Positions 35,083 to 48,610 are shown, numbered from the stretch's first letter. The stretch: DNA of 64,000 bases from Parasponia andersonii (GCA_002914805.1 JXTB01000194.1:25512-89511), one strand, 5' to 3'. Notes: generated by a model not told the origin, from the sequence alone. Numbers and translations are program-made.

Positions 35083-35900
35083 CTATCCCAACATTTCATT
35101 CTTATGCCCAGACGCAAGCCTAGCTAAGCCATCTGCATCAGAGTTTTCTGTCCTTGGAATCTGAGTTATATTATACCACTTCAAGTCTCTAAGCATTTCC
35201 TTTGCCTTGACCAAGTAAGCTGCCGTGTTTTCTTCTTTTGCTTGGAAATTCTTCAAGACCTGTTTCACCATCAATTGGGAGTTGTTGAAAATATGCAATT
35301 GTTCGATATTTAGTTCTTTTGCCAACAATACCTCATATTCTGCCTCCTTGTTTGTGGTGTTGAAACCAAACTTTAAAGTGTAGCTAATTTTATCTTCATT
35401 TGGATTTTTTAAGATAAGTTCGGCTCCACTCACACTAACATTGATTGCTCCGTCAACATGTAGTCAGAAGACAAGAGTGGGATTAGTTGCCTTGGGAAGG
35501 ATGATACAATCAATCATTGTTGATGCACTTGGTAAGTTGGGCTTGACTATTACCTTGGTTGGGTAAGTAAATTCAGCCACAAAATCTGCCAAAGCTTGGT
35601 CTTTCATTGCTACCTGTGGCATAAAGTTGATTTCAAGTTAACCGAGCTTGATGGCTTACTTTGTGAGTCATCCAGAGACATTAGGCTTTTGGAGCACTTG
35701 TCTTAATGGGTGACTAGTTGGGACAAGAATTGTATGTGATTAAAAATAAGGGCACAACTTCCCTGCTGTAGTGATTAAGGCGAGGGCCAATTTTTCAATT
35801 TTAGGGTAGCAACTCTCAGCACCTTTGAATGCCTTGGTCACATAATAAATATGAGATTGGATTTTTTTCTTTTTCTCTTACGAGGAAGGTACTGACTGCA
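35083..35900 (-). pseudogene. Element 2 second RNase H domain and end of first RNase H
   Basis: A 116-codon open stretch (35083-35433) has G-A-E-L-I-L-K-N-P, N-K-E-A-E-Y-E-V-L-L-A and D-A-D-G-L-A-R-L-A, matching the extra RNase H of Tat elements. The sequence up to 35900 contains I-E-K-L-A-L-A-L-I and A-M-K-D-Q-A-L-A-D-F-V-A-E-F, interrupted by stops. At 35900 it is broken by the solo LTR and resumes at 38093. Confidence 0.8.
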
Positions 35901-38092
35901 TATCACAACCCAAAATCCAAGGCTGTGACTTTTGGTAATTTTGAGTGTAAATTAATATAAATAAAGAATTTTACAAAATTCGAAGAAAATCAAGTACTTG
36001 GATTTTTTATTTTATATAAAAGGAAGCCCAAGTTTAGTTTAATTTATTAGGAAAGATACACCAATTAAAATTCAATAAAAAATAGTTAATTTGTACAAAA
36101 ACATGGTTTAATAAAAACTTTAATGTTGATTAAAATGAAGTTCATAATTCTTGAGTCGAAAAGTCTAAAAATTAATGTATAAAGTTAATCAAATTTCCAA
36201 CTACTTGAAACTTTTAAAATATGTTCTTTGGGAACTATAGTATCCTATTTATCCTCATATATTCACTTAATAGAATCAATGAACTTGGCTAAATAGTTAG
36301 GCATGGGGAAATGGTGAAATAAAGAATGATACCAACCAAAATGAAATAGAACTCTAGGCATAAGCAAAGCAACTTGCCTAGCTAATGAGATAACTAACTC
36401 GAATGAACCACCTGAAAGGGAGGAAAATAGAAGGGAGTAAGCTCGAAAGCTCAATAGAAAAGCTGTTACCTCATGTAGAAATCTTTTTAGTGATGGAAAG
36501 TCCTTGTATAGTTAGTTTAATCCAAAACTCTTTTGCAAAAGCATATGTGCGTATATACATAAAAATATTTAAAACCGGTAGTCTGTATACATATATATAT
36601 GTATAGAAAATATGATATATGAAAATCAATCAGTTCACGAATACGTGACATAAATCCATCCATACCCATGAGTTTACGACTTTTCATTAATAGAAACTAG
36701 GATGTCGTCATTACGTGTGCCATACAACTTGCCTAACACATAGGTATAACTAAAGGAGACACTTGTGTGTTGCCTACTAAAACTGGAGGGATAACCGCAT
36801 TGCCTACGTCTGCCAAATGGGGAAGTAATAAGAAGAAATACCCTATGCAGGTGTACGGACTCTACACCATCAGTGGAGCCACAACACCACACTCTAAAAA
36901 TCCTATGACGCTAACCTGATACTCATGTGTGATCCTATGACACGTGTACTCTGAACTGATGTGTAAAAATAGCCATATACTAATTTAAGTTCAAATGATG
37001 CTTTAGTTTTTAATAAAATGATTAATTAATTTTTATAGAAAAATAGGCAGCATAACGGCCCTATATTAGTATATCCAAAAAATAACCCACACTCAGAAAA
37101 GTCCCCGAGTAATTCAATATATAATCATATTATTCAATTCCATCATAGATATTTAAAAGTTTTAAAGTCATGTTTATTTTCATATGTTGCAGAAAATAAA
37201 TTTTATTCAAAAATGATGTAAAAGAGAGGTAACCGAATCTCTATCTCACTAGAATAGTGATACCACACTATTAGATGCTCAAGGTGCCGATTAGATGATC
37301 GTTTGGAGAGTCAAGAACTAATTACACTCCCTTGATTGCTCACTTGAGAAAAATCAACTTCTCAATAGAGTTTTGAATTAATAAACAGACCTCTTCATTG
37401 AATTTCTAATGTCCAAAATAGCTAAGTTAGATATATAACTCGACTAATTCGGCTCTAGGCCAACACCGGACCGGTGATATATAAAACGAGACAAAATCTA
37501 AGCTATTATATTTTGATTTTTGTGTCGATTACCAAATATAGTCAATATATATATATATATATATATATCAAACTTCTCTATTTTCCAAGTACATTCTCAA
37601 AATGACAACAAAAATAAAATCTAACGGTCGGATTGAAAACTAAAATACCTAAAAATGGAAACTTTCAATCCAGGCAAGCTGAGATCGTAAAATTTATATT
37701 TTGAGGTTTTTCTTGACGATACGAACCCAATTAGCCCAAGAACACGACCTGAAACAATCGGAATCGTCACCGGAAATTGAAAATCCCTCATGGCCATTAA
37801 TGGCATTTTTACACAATACAGAGCTCGGCGGCGACTAGCGATTGGCGAGACAAGTTGTCAGCGATGCAGAAGGACTCCGGTGGTGATCTGGCGGATCAAA
37901 CGGTGGCTGTGATGGCTTTAACATTCGTTCGTCCTCCTTTAGCCAAGAGCGACATATGAGAGCGAGAAAAAGAGAAGGTGAGATTAGGAGGGAGGGAGAG
38001 ATAGAAGACAATATATATATATATAATCTATTTTTTTTTATCATATCAAGTCAAATGACCAAATCACTATTAAAACAAACTAGGTTATTACA
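35901..38092 (-). repeat. Solo LTR, 2-kb gypsy family (copy C2)
   Basis: 2192 bp; plus strand starts TATCACAACCC and ends GGTTATTACA, i.e. TGTAATAACC...GGTTGTGATA on the minus strand. The exact 5-bp duplication CTGCA is at 35896-35900 and 38093-38097. It lies in the RNase H region of element 2, so it is younger than that element. A GC-rich island is at about 37800-37990, the same relative place as in other copies. Confidence 0.9.
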
Positions 38093-40000
38093 CTGCATGT
38101 TCTGATACAGCTAAGTACAATGTTAAGTCTTCTCCTAATTTTTTTTTCGATAATGTAGGCATAGATCCCAAATATTCTTTAATATTTTGAAAATTGCATT
38201 CACATTCATCTGTCCATATAAGATTCTTCCCATTCCTTAATACTTGAAAGAATGGGCAACATTTATCAGTTGAATGGGCAACAATTCGGCTTAAAGTTGT
38301 AACCATGCTTGCCAATTTTTGAATATCTTTTGTAGTCTAAGGTGACTTCAAATCGAGAATTGTTTATCCTTTTATTGGGTTTGCTTCAATTCCATGATGG
38401 TTAACAATGAGTCCTAAGAATTCTCTTGAGCCAACCGTGAATGCACACTTTACTAGGTTAAGCCTCATCTTTTACTTTCACAAAATTTCGAAGGTTTCCA
38501 TTTAATTTTCTTTGTGGTCTTCCTTTTTCAAGATTTTGACTAACATATCATCTACGTACACTTCTATGGTCTTCCTTATCTACTTTGTAAATATTGTGTT
38601 TACTAATCGCTGATAGGTGGCTCCAGCATTTTTGAGTCCAAAAGGCATCACAATGTAGCAATATAAGCCTTTGTCAGTTGTGAAGGTGGATTTATCTTGG
38701 TTGGTTGGGCATATTCGGATTTGATTATAACCTGAATAAGCGTCCATGAAGCTTATAAGCTCATGCCCAGTAGTTTCATCTACAAGTTGATAAATCCGAG
38801 ACAATGGAAAGGAATCTTTAGGACATGCCTTGTTAAGGTCTATGAAGTCTATACATACCCTCCATTTCCCGTTAGCTTTTTTGACGAGCACAACATTGGC
38901 TAACCACTTTGGGTAGTGTGCTTCTTTGATAAATTTTTCCTTTAACAACTTGTCGATTTCTTCGTTAGTTGCCTTACATCTTTTTGGATTGAACTTCCTT
39001 CATTTTTGTATCACTGGTTTGTGGAATGGGTCTACTTTGAGTCGGTGGACTATTATTTCAGAGTCAATCCCTAGTATGTCCTCATGGGACAATGCGAAAA
39101 TATCTTTAGATTCCTTCGAGAATTCAAGAAAGAGAGCCCGGAGGTCTGATAGTTATCTAGATTTTATTTGGACTTTGATCAGGATATTGATCATCTATCG
39201 AAATAGATTCCAAATCCTCAACAAACATTCCCCTTTTTTCTTGATGGTCTTCCCTTGGATCAAGGTCGCCAAAATGTCTAATAAGTTCCGATGGATATGG
39301 CTCAATCTAGTCTACTTGATGTATTGTGGAGACCATCTTGGATTTATGACTAGCTTTGGTGGCCATCGCATAACATTTCCTTGCTAAAGTCTGATCTCCC
39401 TTGATAATCCCAACCTCTATTCCTACTAGAAATTTGCTTCATCAAATGGTAGGTGGATACTATAGCATGAATTGTGTTTAAGTTTGATGGACCTATAATC
39501 GTATTATATGCTGACCTCTAGTCTACAACCAAGAAATCTATGATGTGTATTATTTGGCTCAACTCTTCTTTGAAAGTTACTGGGAGGTTGATCACTCCTT
39601 TTGCTTAGACACACTCATTAGTGAAACTGTAAAATGGGGTATTGATAGGTCGCAAGGTAGCACCTCTAAGATTCATCTTTTTATAATCTAATGCAAATAA
39701 GATATCAGCTGAACTCCCAGTGCCAACCAAAATTCTGAATTCTTGCCCGTTAGCAACTGACAAGGTGACCACAAATGCATCATTGTGAGGATGAATAAGT
39801 CGCTTAGCTTTATCCTCAATGAACGAAATAGTTGGGCTTTCTAATTTCGATAACTTCACGACATACTCAGCCATGTTTATTTGATGATCGTATTGAACCT
39901 CTCGAGCTTGGCGAACATATTTTTTTCGTGCCTTGATTGTGTCACCTATCACATGCCCCCCTGATATAGTGCGTATCTCATAGAAAGGTCTTACTATATC
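38093..40000 (-). pseudogene. Element 2 protease, reverse transcriptase and start of RNase H
   Basis: Protease: F-R-I-L-V-G-T-G-S-S-A-D-I-L, with G replacing the catalytic aspartate of D-T-G-S-S (39605-39952). Reverse transcriptase: L-V-K-K-A-N-G-K-W-R-V, I-D-F-I-D-L-N-K-A-C-P-K-D, F-M-D-A-Y-S-G-Y-N-Q-I and P-F-G-L-K-N-A-G-A-T-Y-Q-R (38580-38948), then Y-V-D-D-M-L-V-K near 38555. RNase H start: L-I-W-T-D-E-C-E-C-N-F and L-T-L-Y-L-A-V-S-E-H-A-V (38093-38315), cut by the solo LTR. Frames are interrupted by stops, and the lost aspartate would itself inactivate the protease. Confidence 0.88.
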
Positions 40001-40079
40001 TTGTTGACCCTAGCCATCCCCTATATTTTGTTGGGTCGAGCCACGTTTAAGGGGGTTTGATTGGTAGTTTCTTTGTTGT

Positions 40080-41793
40080 TGGCGACTACTCTGCTAATAT
40101 ATTCTTGAAGATACCCCTCTTCGATTAGAGTCTCAATTTGCTGCTTGAGTTAGAAACACTCCGATGTGTCATGACCTCAGCCATGATGGAATTTACAATA
40201 CTTATTCATATTTCTTTTCTTGGGAGGGGCTTTCGTTGGTTCAAGAAACTTTAACAGGTTCTTTTTCTCAATCTACAAGAGGATTTTCTCTCAAGGGGTG
40301 TTAAGCGGAGTATATGATTGAAACTTACTAGTGAAATATTTGAACGTATTTTGCTATGTTGAAGCAGCTTGTTTTCCCTTCTTTTGCTCAGGTCTTTTAG
40401 AGCAAGTTCCTTAGTCCTTTCTCTTGCCATCCTTCTTATTTTCCCGAGGTGGGCTATTCTTCATCTATCCTTTCATGTACTCATTTGCTCCAATATATTC
40501 TTGAGCTTTGGCTTTGAATTTGGAGTATGTAGTTGGCATCCTCTTGGATATAGACCATAAGAGTTTTCTACCATATAATCCATCTTGGACAGCTGATAAA
40601 ATCCCTTCTTGAGAACAATCTTGGCATTCCAATATAGCCTTATCAAAACGTTCAAGATAATATTTTAAAGACTCCTTTTTTCCTTATTTGATGGTTTTTA
40701 AGTAATTATTTCTTTTTCTTTTGAGGTAAAGATCCTAAAAAATGTGTGACAAATTGTTTATAGAGCTACTCAAATAAGTTAATTGACGCAACCTATAATT
40801 TCCGAACCAAACTTGGGGAGACTCGAATAAGGTAAGGGAGAATGCATTGCACATTGTTGGTAGGTCAGCCTTGGCAATAGTCATCCATATCCTATACCTC
40901 CCTATGTGTTGTGCTGGGTCAGATTTTCCATCGTAGAGTGGTATACTTGGAATTTTGAATTTTGAAGGTGGCAGGGCCATGACAATCTCCCTAGTAAATA
41001 GGGACTCAACCTCAGTTAAGATGTTATGAACAGGGTCAGGAAGCTTTCCTTTATGTATGAGTTGATCGATTTGTCGTTGCATCATTTGGATATGGTTGTC
41101 ATTGGCCAATTCATTTGGAACTTGAGCTACGGCATGCTGCCAACCTGCCCTTCTTGCATTAAGTTGATCCCTAAAATCATTTATACCATTTGCGCCAAAG
41201 TCCTCCAGTGCCCATGTATCTGAGTCTGCATCATATTCATCTGCTTGATCGAGGCAATTAAATACTGAATCTTACGAATTTGTTCATGCTAGGGAATCAT
41301 GTGTTCGATGAGTATTTTGACTTCTACTCCTAGCAGGAATGTTTTGTACAATCGTTCTTTGTGGTTGCTGCATTTCTTGGTGGTGTTCTACTTGAGGTTT
41401 AGCACGTGCTTCACTGGCTGTGTCCTTGCCCACTTGGGATAAACTTGCTCCTTGAGGAGTTTGACCACCCCCGCCCGCCATGTTAACAAGAGGGTTCCCC
41501 AGAGGGAAAGCAAGGTTTACTTGGGCCGCATTTGGCATAATGCCCACCACAATGATCGTTATTGTCAAGTTTATGAGTATGTTGACTTGGCCTTCAAGTT
41601 GCTTCATGCGTGTAAGCCTACGCACTTGAAGTGAAACCGTACTGGGTTAACCAATTTGTTGTGCTTGCAGTGGAGGAATTGGTGGAATATTTCGAGCTTG
41701 ACGATTTTGCGGTTGCCTTCTACTTCCTCCTATTGTAGCAGTAGTATTAACCCTAGATGCTTCACTCTGTGAGTGGGATCCTTCACAAATCAT
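40080..41793 (-). pseudogene. Element 2 gag
   Basis: A likely start at ATG 41793-41791 opens M-I-C-E-G-S-H-S-Q-S-E-A-S-R. A Gln/Pro-rich N-terminal region (41284-41625) precedes the capsid core: F-K-I-P-S-I-P-L-Y-D-G-K-S-D-P-A-Q-H-I, then C-N-A-F-S-L-T-L-F-E-S-P-Q-V-W-F (40735-41109). The C-terminal zinc-knuckle-like motif reads Y-C-K-F-H-H-G-x-G-H-D-T-S-E-C-F with L-I-E-E-G-Y-L-Q-E-Y (40080-40210). Stops separate the pieces. The layout is that of Tat-type Gag. Confidence 0.85.
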
Positions 41794-41916
41794 ATTTTCT
41801 GCTAAAAAATCGCAAACAAGTTAAGAGATAAGAAAGAGAAAAGAGATAACCACACAAGTCTTTTGGTGGCTGAAAAGTTATTGGATAGAGCACACGTTGT
41901 AAAACTCAACAAGGAA

Positions 41917-41935
41917 CCCTCCTTCTAATGCTAAT
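41917..41935 (-). other. Primer binding site of element 2
   Basis: Minus strand TAGCATTAGAAGGAGGGTT follows the LTR end. It resembles TGGTGCTAGAAGGAGGG of element 1, with the TGG mutated to TAG. Confidence 0.6.
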
Positions 41936-41936
41936 A

Positions 41937-43165
41937 TGTTATCCGAGTACCAACTTAGTGCACCTTGCACTCTATGTCAGAAATGAATACCTTCACCATT
42001 GATGTCAAGGTCAGACTGATCATTGAAGAGAGTATGAAAAAATGGTCCGACACCACGAGCTAAGGTGGTGGCACTAGTGCGGTACCTGCCAAATACTCTT
42101 TGATGCTAAGTCAGCGGCAACTAAAGAGATAAGAAAATATCAGAGAGAAAAGAGATTGCTGGCAAGATTTAGGGTTTTAAGAGTTCGAATGGTGGCTTAA
42201 CCTAATCATTAGGAATGCTATGTTTTTATAGAGGTGTGCTAGTCCCCATGACATAGGATGGTCGACACCTAGCCTTGTAGATTATCATCACATATGGATA
42301 TGTTAGGTGATCGCTTGGGATGACTGATGCCTGTCCTTATAGATTGGCAATACATGTAGATGTGTTAGGCGTGTTTGCATTTTTTTTCATTTGAGCACCA
42401 ACTTAGTGTGCCTTGCACTTCGTGTCAGACATGAATACCTTCACCATTGATATTGAGGTCAGATTGGCCATTGAAGAGAGTATGGAAAAGTGGTCCGATG
42501 TTATGAGCTAAGGTGATGGCACCAGTATGGTACTTGCCAAACACTCTCTGATGCTGAAGTCAGAGGTGAATAAAGAGATAAGAAAATTTCAGAGAGAAAA
42601 GAGCATGTTAACAAGATTTAGGGTTTTTAGAGTGTGAATGGCGGCTTACCTTAATCACTGGGAAAGCTATATTTTTATAGATGTGTGCTAGTCCCCATGA
42701 CATGGGATGGTTGACACCTGTCCTCGTAGATTAATGTCACATATGGATACGTTAGGCGATCGCCTGGGATGACTGACACATGTCCTTGTAGATTGGCATT
42801 ACGTGTAGACATATTAGGCATTCACCCAAAAATGGTGGTGCATATGACTTGTCCTCCATATGTGAGTATTCGTTGACATAGATTATTTGTGCTCAGCTTA
42901 GGAGTATAGATTATTTGTGCTCTGCTCGGGAGCGTACGAAGATATTGAGTAGACCTAATTTATTTTCTTGTGATTGATCTTAGAATACTTAGAAGTGTCA
43001 AGCTATTCATAATAACTTACTTGTGATTAAGGTCGGCTCGGGAGCATCTAGAGATGCTGAGCCAAGCCAAGCTAATCGTAGTAGCTTTCTTGTAATAGAT
43101 TCATTGTAGTTTACTTGTTGGTTAAATGATTATCGATCTTTGTTGTTGGAAAATAACCTCCAATA
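41937..43165 (-). repeat. 5' LTR of element 2 with internal 430-bp tandem duplication
   Basis: 42370-43165 is a full LTR matching 9988-10662. 41937-42369 repeats the R/U5-side part of that LTR (ACCAACTTAGTG, GAATACCTTCACCATTGAT, GGTTTTTAGAGT/GGTTTTAAGAGT, TTTTTATAGA, GGATGGT[CT]GACACCT). The duplicated block lies between the full LTR and the primer site. A shorter 28-base tandem pair (ATAGATTATTTGTGCTC...) is at about 42878-42935 and also in the copy at 10375-10435. Confidence 0.85.
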
Positions 43166-43189
43166 GCTAACATGTGGAGCTTCGTCTCG

Positions 43190-44875
43190 ATCTCACTGAC
43201 AAAATTGACAGATTTTGGCCACCAACCCACCGTCAGTAACTACTTTTTCCAATTTGGCCATTTTTCTAATTATTTTGTGGGCATTTTTATAATTATTTTA
43301 CGAAAATAATTATTTAGGCCAAAGTAATTACACGAGGTAATAGAAGAGCTTAAAACATAAATAAATATAGTTGTTTCGTATGAAATGATATCTGGAGACA
43401 TATAAACTTTCAAATTGAAAATAGGACATTTTTCTAAATATTTCAAAAACTAATATTTTATAATTTTCAAATTTGAGGCTCTCGTTTAAGGATCAGGACC
43501 TTGAAACAAAGTTTTGTTTAGAATCAATGAGGTTGAAAGGCGAATATTGATATATTTTGAATTAGTACAAATTTCAAGGTACGAAACTCGTGAATTGTAT
43601 CGTTTTAGCATTCCACGGGCCAAGTTTCACTCCAGGCCTAAATTTTTCGAGTTACATATCTAACATAGTTATTTTGGATATTAGGAATTTAGTAGTGGCA
43701 TTTGTTTTTTCATTTGATACTCTATTGGAATAGTCACAATTTAAAGTGAGCTAATGAGATTCCTGAAATGATCTTGCAAGTACTGACCAACGAAAGATTT
43801 TACGGGTATCATTAACTTGGTATAACTATCATATTGAGGTAGGGTTTTAATTACCTAATTTTATACCTATTTTGATTTAAATATACATTATGACTAATTC
43901 ATGAAAAATTGTGAATAATACAATAGTTTGATAAATTATTGAAAAATATTATATTATATTGGAGTTGAATTGTATAATTTTTATACACATTTTTAAAATT
44001 GAGATTATTACTAGATACAATGGATTGCTGCCTATGTTAGAGTAAATCTCAGAATAATGCCAACTAAAATTTGAAAGTATTATTTGGTTATATCTTTATT
44101 ACACGGTTATTATATGTTATACATACCATAGTATCATACACTTGAGTTCTATTATTACATCATAGTAGTTTAGATCGTTGGCGAGTTTCTACAGCGCTAG
44201 ATGAGAGACCTAGGCCATTGCACAAATTTTGCTTATATAACTCTGGGTAGTATTAGGATACTGGGTACTTCTAGTAAAGAGGTATTACAAGGCCATGATA
44301 GAAGGATGAGTGCTTACTTATATATATTGGTTAATATATGATATGTACAATTATGTAGTTTTGGATTTAAATATATGATTATCCTTGATCTTGATTTCGT
44401 TTGCAAATTTGGTTTATAAATATATTTGAAAAAGTACTAGTCATGTAAGTTTGAGAAATTACATTCATTCAAAAAGGTAATTGAATTCTTACTGAGCATG
44501 TGAATACTCACTCCTTATTTTTCCTCTCTCAACTAGTATTTAGTGTGATCTTGGGAATTCAAGAAGAGAGTGGAGAGGAGCATGTTACTAATTTTAATTA
44601 ATTAATAATTATATAGAAGACTTCTGTTTTATTTATCTTGAGTTGTATTATTACTGAAAGACTCGTATCATAGTTTTGGTCTGTATAATTAGTATGTTTA
44701 GACGTGAAGATAATAAATATGTTTGAATAATTATATCAATCTATATTTAATGATAATTACAAAATTATGTGAATTTTACTTTTAAAACTATTTTATAATT
44801 TTTTTAAAAATTATTGTTGAATTTCTACTTGTAAAATTCTCTTTCTACTATTAGCTTAAGATTTAAGTCGTGACA
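43190..44875 (+). repeat. 5'-truncated LTR, 2-kb gypsy family (copy C3)
   Basis: The body matches copies C4 and C6 (ATATCTAACATAGTTATTTTGGAT, AGGTAGGGTTTTAATTACC) and the end is TTAAGTCGTGACA. The first few hundred bases, including TGTAAAA, are missing beside the element-2 LTR; the left border is approximate. No duplication can be checked. Confidence 0.75.
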
Positions 44876-45854
44876 TACATATTACTATATGAGTAAGGCA
44901 CACAATGAGCGTAGTTAAAAACTACTCGATACATGTGATAACGGCGGTGACTCTTATAACCTTAAAATTATGAAACATTTTAATATGTAATTATAAGATT
45001 AGAGATAACTTCGTCCTTTGTTCATATTAATCTCCATCTTGACTAGCCAACTTTCCTATTCAATTGGGCCACAGAAATTAGCAAGATGAAAATATTAAAT
45101 TCAACTATTTTCTGGAATATACTATTTTTTTTTCTTGGTTGAGAATGTAGTTCTATACTGATATGTTCTTCACAAAAAAGTACTCATAGTTTCAAGTTTC
45201 GGCCAAGCACATAGAAAATTCACCAAAAGTTCTGTATGGTTTGTGTCCTTTTCTCTTTACTATAGCCGACGTAGAGATTTCACTAAGTACTGACTATTGC
45301 CTATTCATAATATTTCTTCAGTTTACATTAATGTGTTTCTTATTTATTTGCGCTTAATTATTGTGGAATAATTTGATATCTCAGGGATATCTCTATATGT
45401 AGCTAGAGAGCTTTTTTTCTTGTCCTGGTTCAATATATAAAGGAGTTTTAAAAAAATGATAAATCAAGATTACATTTTCAGGCTGCCCCAATCTAATATG
45501 TGATTGTGGCTGTTGAACAGTTATGAAGAGCAGAAAGAAGAGACAAGATGTTAAGTAGGATAAAGAAAGAAAAAGAATCTCATTCCATAAAGAGATAGCT
45601 TCAAATGAATAATACAGCACATGAAACAAGATATACTTTTGGACAAAAACACAAACAGTAATATATTTGTCAGTTGTCAGTCATTATTCATATTCACTGT
45701 CAAATCATCAATTACCCACGTGAAGAGAATAAAGAAGCCATAATGAAGGACAAAGAGACAGCTCCATTCAACTGGGAAATCCAAGCGACGCGCACACACT
45801 TTATTTCTTGGCCACAGAAACTACTTCTTCTGAATATCCGACCGCACTATCTGC
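44876..45854. other. No gene seen
   Basis: AT-rich intergenic sequence; short frames have no recognisable domain. Confidence 0.5.
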
Positions 45855-48230
45855 TTGAAATCCAATTTCGGTGCAAATTCAGTTAATGTTTGATCCCGAA
45901 TTACGTAGAATATTTCAATACGCTATACAAACTTTTCAGAGTTTTAATTTTTCATGTTACTAAAATTGTCGTTCTGTTAGACAAAAATATAAAAATACAG
46001 ACGACATGTGTCATAATAGAGTGTTTGTTAAAAAGCTGGATGAGTATTGGGACTGAAATAGCAAAATGATAATAGCCATTTTTTGGTCTATTTGGCTAAT
46101 ATTTTGACAATTTTAGTGGTTTGCAGAAAAGAATTGAAATTATTAAGAATTCAGGACCATATCATACTCTACATAGTTCAAGCAAAAACATTAAAAACAA
46201 AACAAAATGTACTCATTAATGCAGTGGGAAGATTTTATAATAATAACAAATATTGAAAAAAGAAAAGAAAAGACAAGGAAAAAAAAAAAAAAGAACTAGT
46301 TGAGAAACTAGTATTGGGCTCAACTAAATTCATGATAAGTTACATATACGGGCTTTACTATATTTGGATGCACCAAATACTAAAAGCATAGTTTATATTT
46401 AACATACAACCCTAGCTACTATGATCCGACATCAAACTAGAAATAAAGGACAAGTCAATTAATTGACATATTGAAAGTACTACGGAGCACATTATGGTGC
46501 GGTGGCATCATTTTCCTATTTGAAAATAAGGAAATTTTTATAGTAAGTTGTTAATTTACCATAATAGAAGTAATAAAGTTAGGAAATTTTTAGCTACAAA
46601 ATAAAATATCATTATAAAAAAATTATGCTTAGCATGTGTATTCCCGCAACAAGAAATGAAACAATAATAGCCATCACTACTAATTTCTTTCAATAGATAG
46701 TCTTTATAGTTAATAATAACATCATTATTGATATACAATATGAGTTTGACAAACCCACGTCAAATTTACAATAGTATTTTACTAAGGGCTTGTTGAATCC
46801 CGAAGAGGTCTTTTGAACATAAATGCAGTATTTATGATGAATTTCTTTCAAACCTTAATAATAAAATATTCATATTTATAAAAAAAACCACAAAAATTAA
46901 AAAATATAATATTGAAAAAAAAATAATCTATACAAATCTAAAATTTAATAGGACTAAACCTTGATAAAAAATAAATTTATATGGACGAAGTCCTTAACAC
47001 CAATGGAAAGAATATTAAAGAGAAAGATTAGAAATAAAAATTATAGAAATCGTGCCTGACAGAGATCAAAAGATGAGCTCTTGAATTCCAATTAGGGTTC
47101 AAATTCAATTATGTTTTATCCGGAATTATATAGAATATCTCAATATGCCATACAAGCCTTTCAAAGTTTTAATTTTGCCTCCGATATTGGGACTGAAATA
47201 GTAAAATAATAATAACCATTTTCTATTCGGCTAACATATTTACAATTTTAGTGATTCGAATGGCATAATTGAAATTATTAAGAATTCAGGACCAGAAGGA
47301 AAAACATTAAAAACAAAATGTACTCGTCAATGCATGGGAAGAATTATACTAGCTAATAACAAATGGTATTGGTTTCCCCCGGGAAAAAAGGGAAAAAAAA
47401 AAAGATACTAGTATTGGGCTCAACTGAATTCATGATAAGTTTTATATACTTTTACTATATTTGGATACACTAAATACTAAAACCATAGTTTACATTTAAC
47501 ATAAAACGCTAGCTACCTATGATTCGACATCAAAGAAGAGATACAGGACAAGTCATATAATTGACCTATTGAAAGTACTACGAAGCACTTTATGGTGCGG
47601 TGGCATTATTTTTTCTATTTGAAAAGACGGAAATTTTTTAGTATAATAAGTTGTTTACTATAATATAGTTAGGAAATTTTTAATTACAAAATAAAATATC
47701 ATTATAAAAAAATTAGGCTTAGTAAGTGAATTCCCGGAACCATATATAAATAAAACGATAAGGGTCATCACTACTATATTTTAACTACTATATCTTAACG
47801 GAGAATTTTATCGCTAACAATAACATCATTATTGATATACATTGAGTTTGATGTACCCACGTCAAACTTACAATCATTTTTCACTAAAAACTAGTTGAAT
47901 CCGGAAGACAGTACAAAATCTAGACATTCACGAAACAGAGCAACAAGAGCTATTCCTTTTGAAAATAAATGCAGTACTTATGATGAAATTCTTTGAAATC
48001 TGAATGGTAAAAGGTTTATATTTATAAGAAAACCATAACCAAAGAAAGATAATGAAAAAAATTAACTTATACAAATCTAAAATCTAATAGGACAAAATCT
48101 TGATAAAAATAAATTTATATGAAAAAATATCTTACCACCGATGGAAGGATTATTACAGAAAAAGATTAGAAATAGAAATTAGAGAAATCCTACCAGACAT
48201 GTATCAACATATGATCTTTTGATCTCCCTA
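45855..48230. repeat. Tandem duplication of a 1.2-kb AT-rich unit
   Basis: Unit 1 is about 45855-47080 and unit 2 about 47081-48230, in direct orientation. They share many blocks in the same order: TATTGGGACTGAAATAG, ATTATTAAGAATTCAGGACCA, ACTAGTATTGGGCTCAACT, GACATATTGAAAGTACTACG, TTATGGTGCGGTGGCAT, AACATCATTATTGATATACA and AAATTTATATG. Divergence is moderate with many indels. I see no coding region, and I do not recognise the unit as a transposon. Confidence 0.8.
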
Positions 48231-48317
48231 TAATCGAATGGCGTAAAAATCAAGAAAGAAATAAGGGAAATTTACTTAGATAGTTTAAATTTGGACTAAA
48301 TTGACTTTTTAAAATGA

Positions 48318-48610
48318 CATTTATAGTTCAAAATAATGACTTTTTAGTTACTTTTGAAGAGAGAAAAAATGCTTATTCCGAAATTCCTCTCTTGTCATTT
48401 ATGTATTTTAGGTGAGTATTTCCTTCTTTTTCCCTACCTTCTCCTAAAATTTTCTTCCAAAATATACATTTCAAAATAATAACTTTTTTAGTTGTTTTTG
48501 AAGAGAAAAAATGCTCATTCTGAAATTCCCATCTTGCCATTTTATGTACTTTAAGTGAGTATTTCTTTCCTTTTCCCTACTTTCTCCTAAAATTTTCTTC
48601 TTAAATATAC
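48318..48610. repeat. Tandem duplication of a 145-bp unit
   Basis: 48318-48466 and 48467-48610 are direct copies (GAAGAGA...AAAAAATGCT, GAGTATTTC, TTCTCCTAAAATTTTCTTC). They are followed by three short CTCATG-TACAATTTTG-type repeats at 48612-48668. Confidence 0.8.

Larger units (their letters stand above)
29325..43165 (-). mobile_element. Element 2: decayed Tat-type Ty3/gypsy retrotransposon, 3' LTR not found
   Basis: On the minus strand: LTR (41937-43165), primer site, gag, protease, reverse transcriptase, RNase H, second RNase H, integrase, and then an antisense gene (30250-32991). A solo LTR splits the RNase H region at 35901-38092. No copy of the LTR is visible on the left, so the 3' end is lost or too diverged; the left limit given here is only the edge of the minisatellite. 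The layout matches element 1, but the LTRs and proteins are a different family. All frames are broken. Confidence 0.85.

Noticed and set aside
45674-45886. 70-codon frame near the 1.2-kb duplication
   Set aside because: No similarity I recognise and it does not continue into the second unit.
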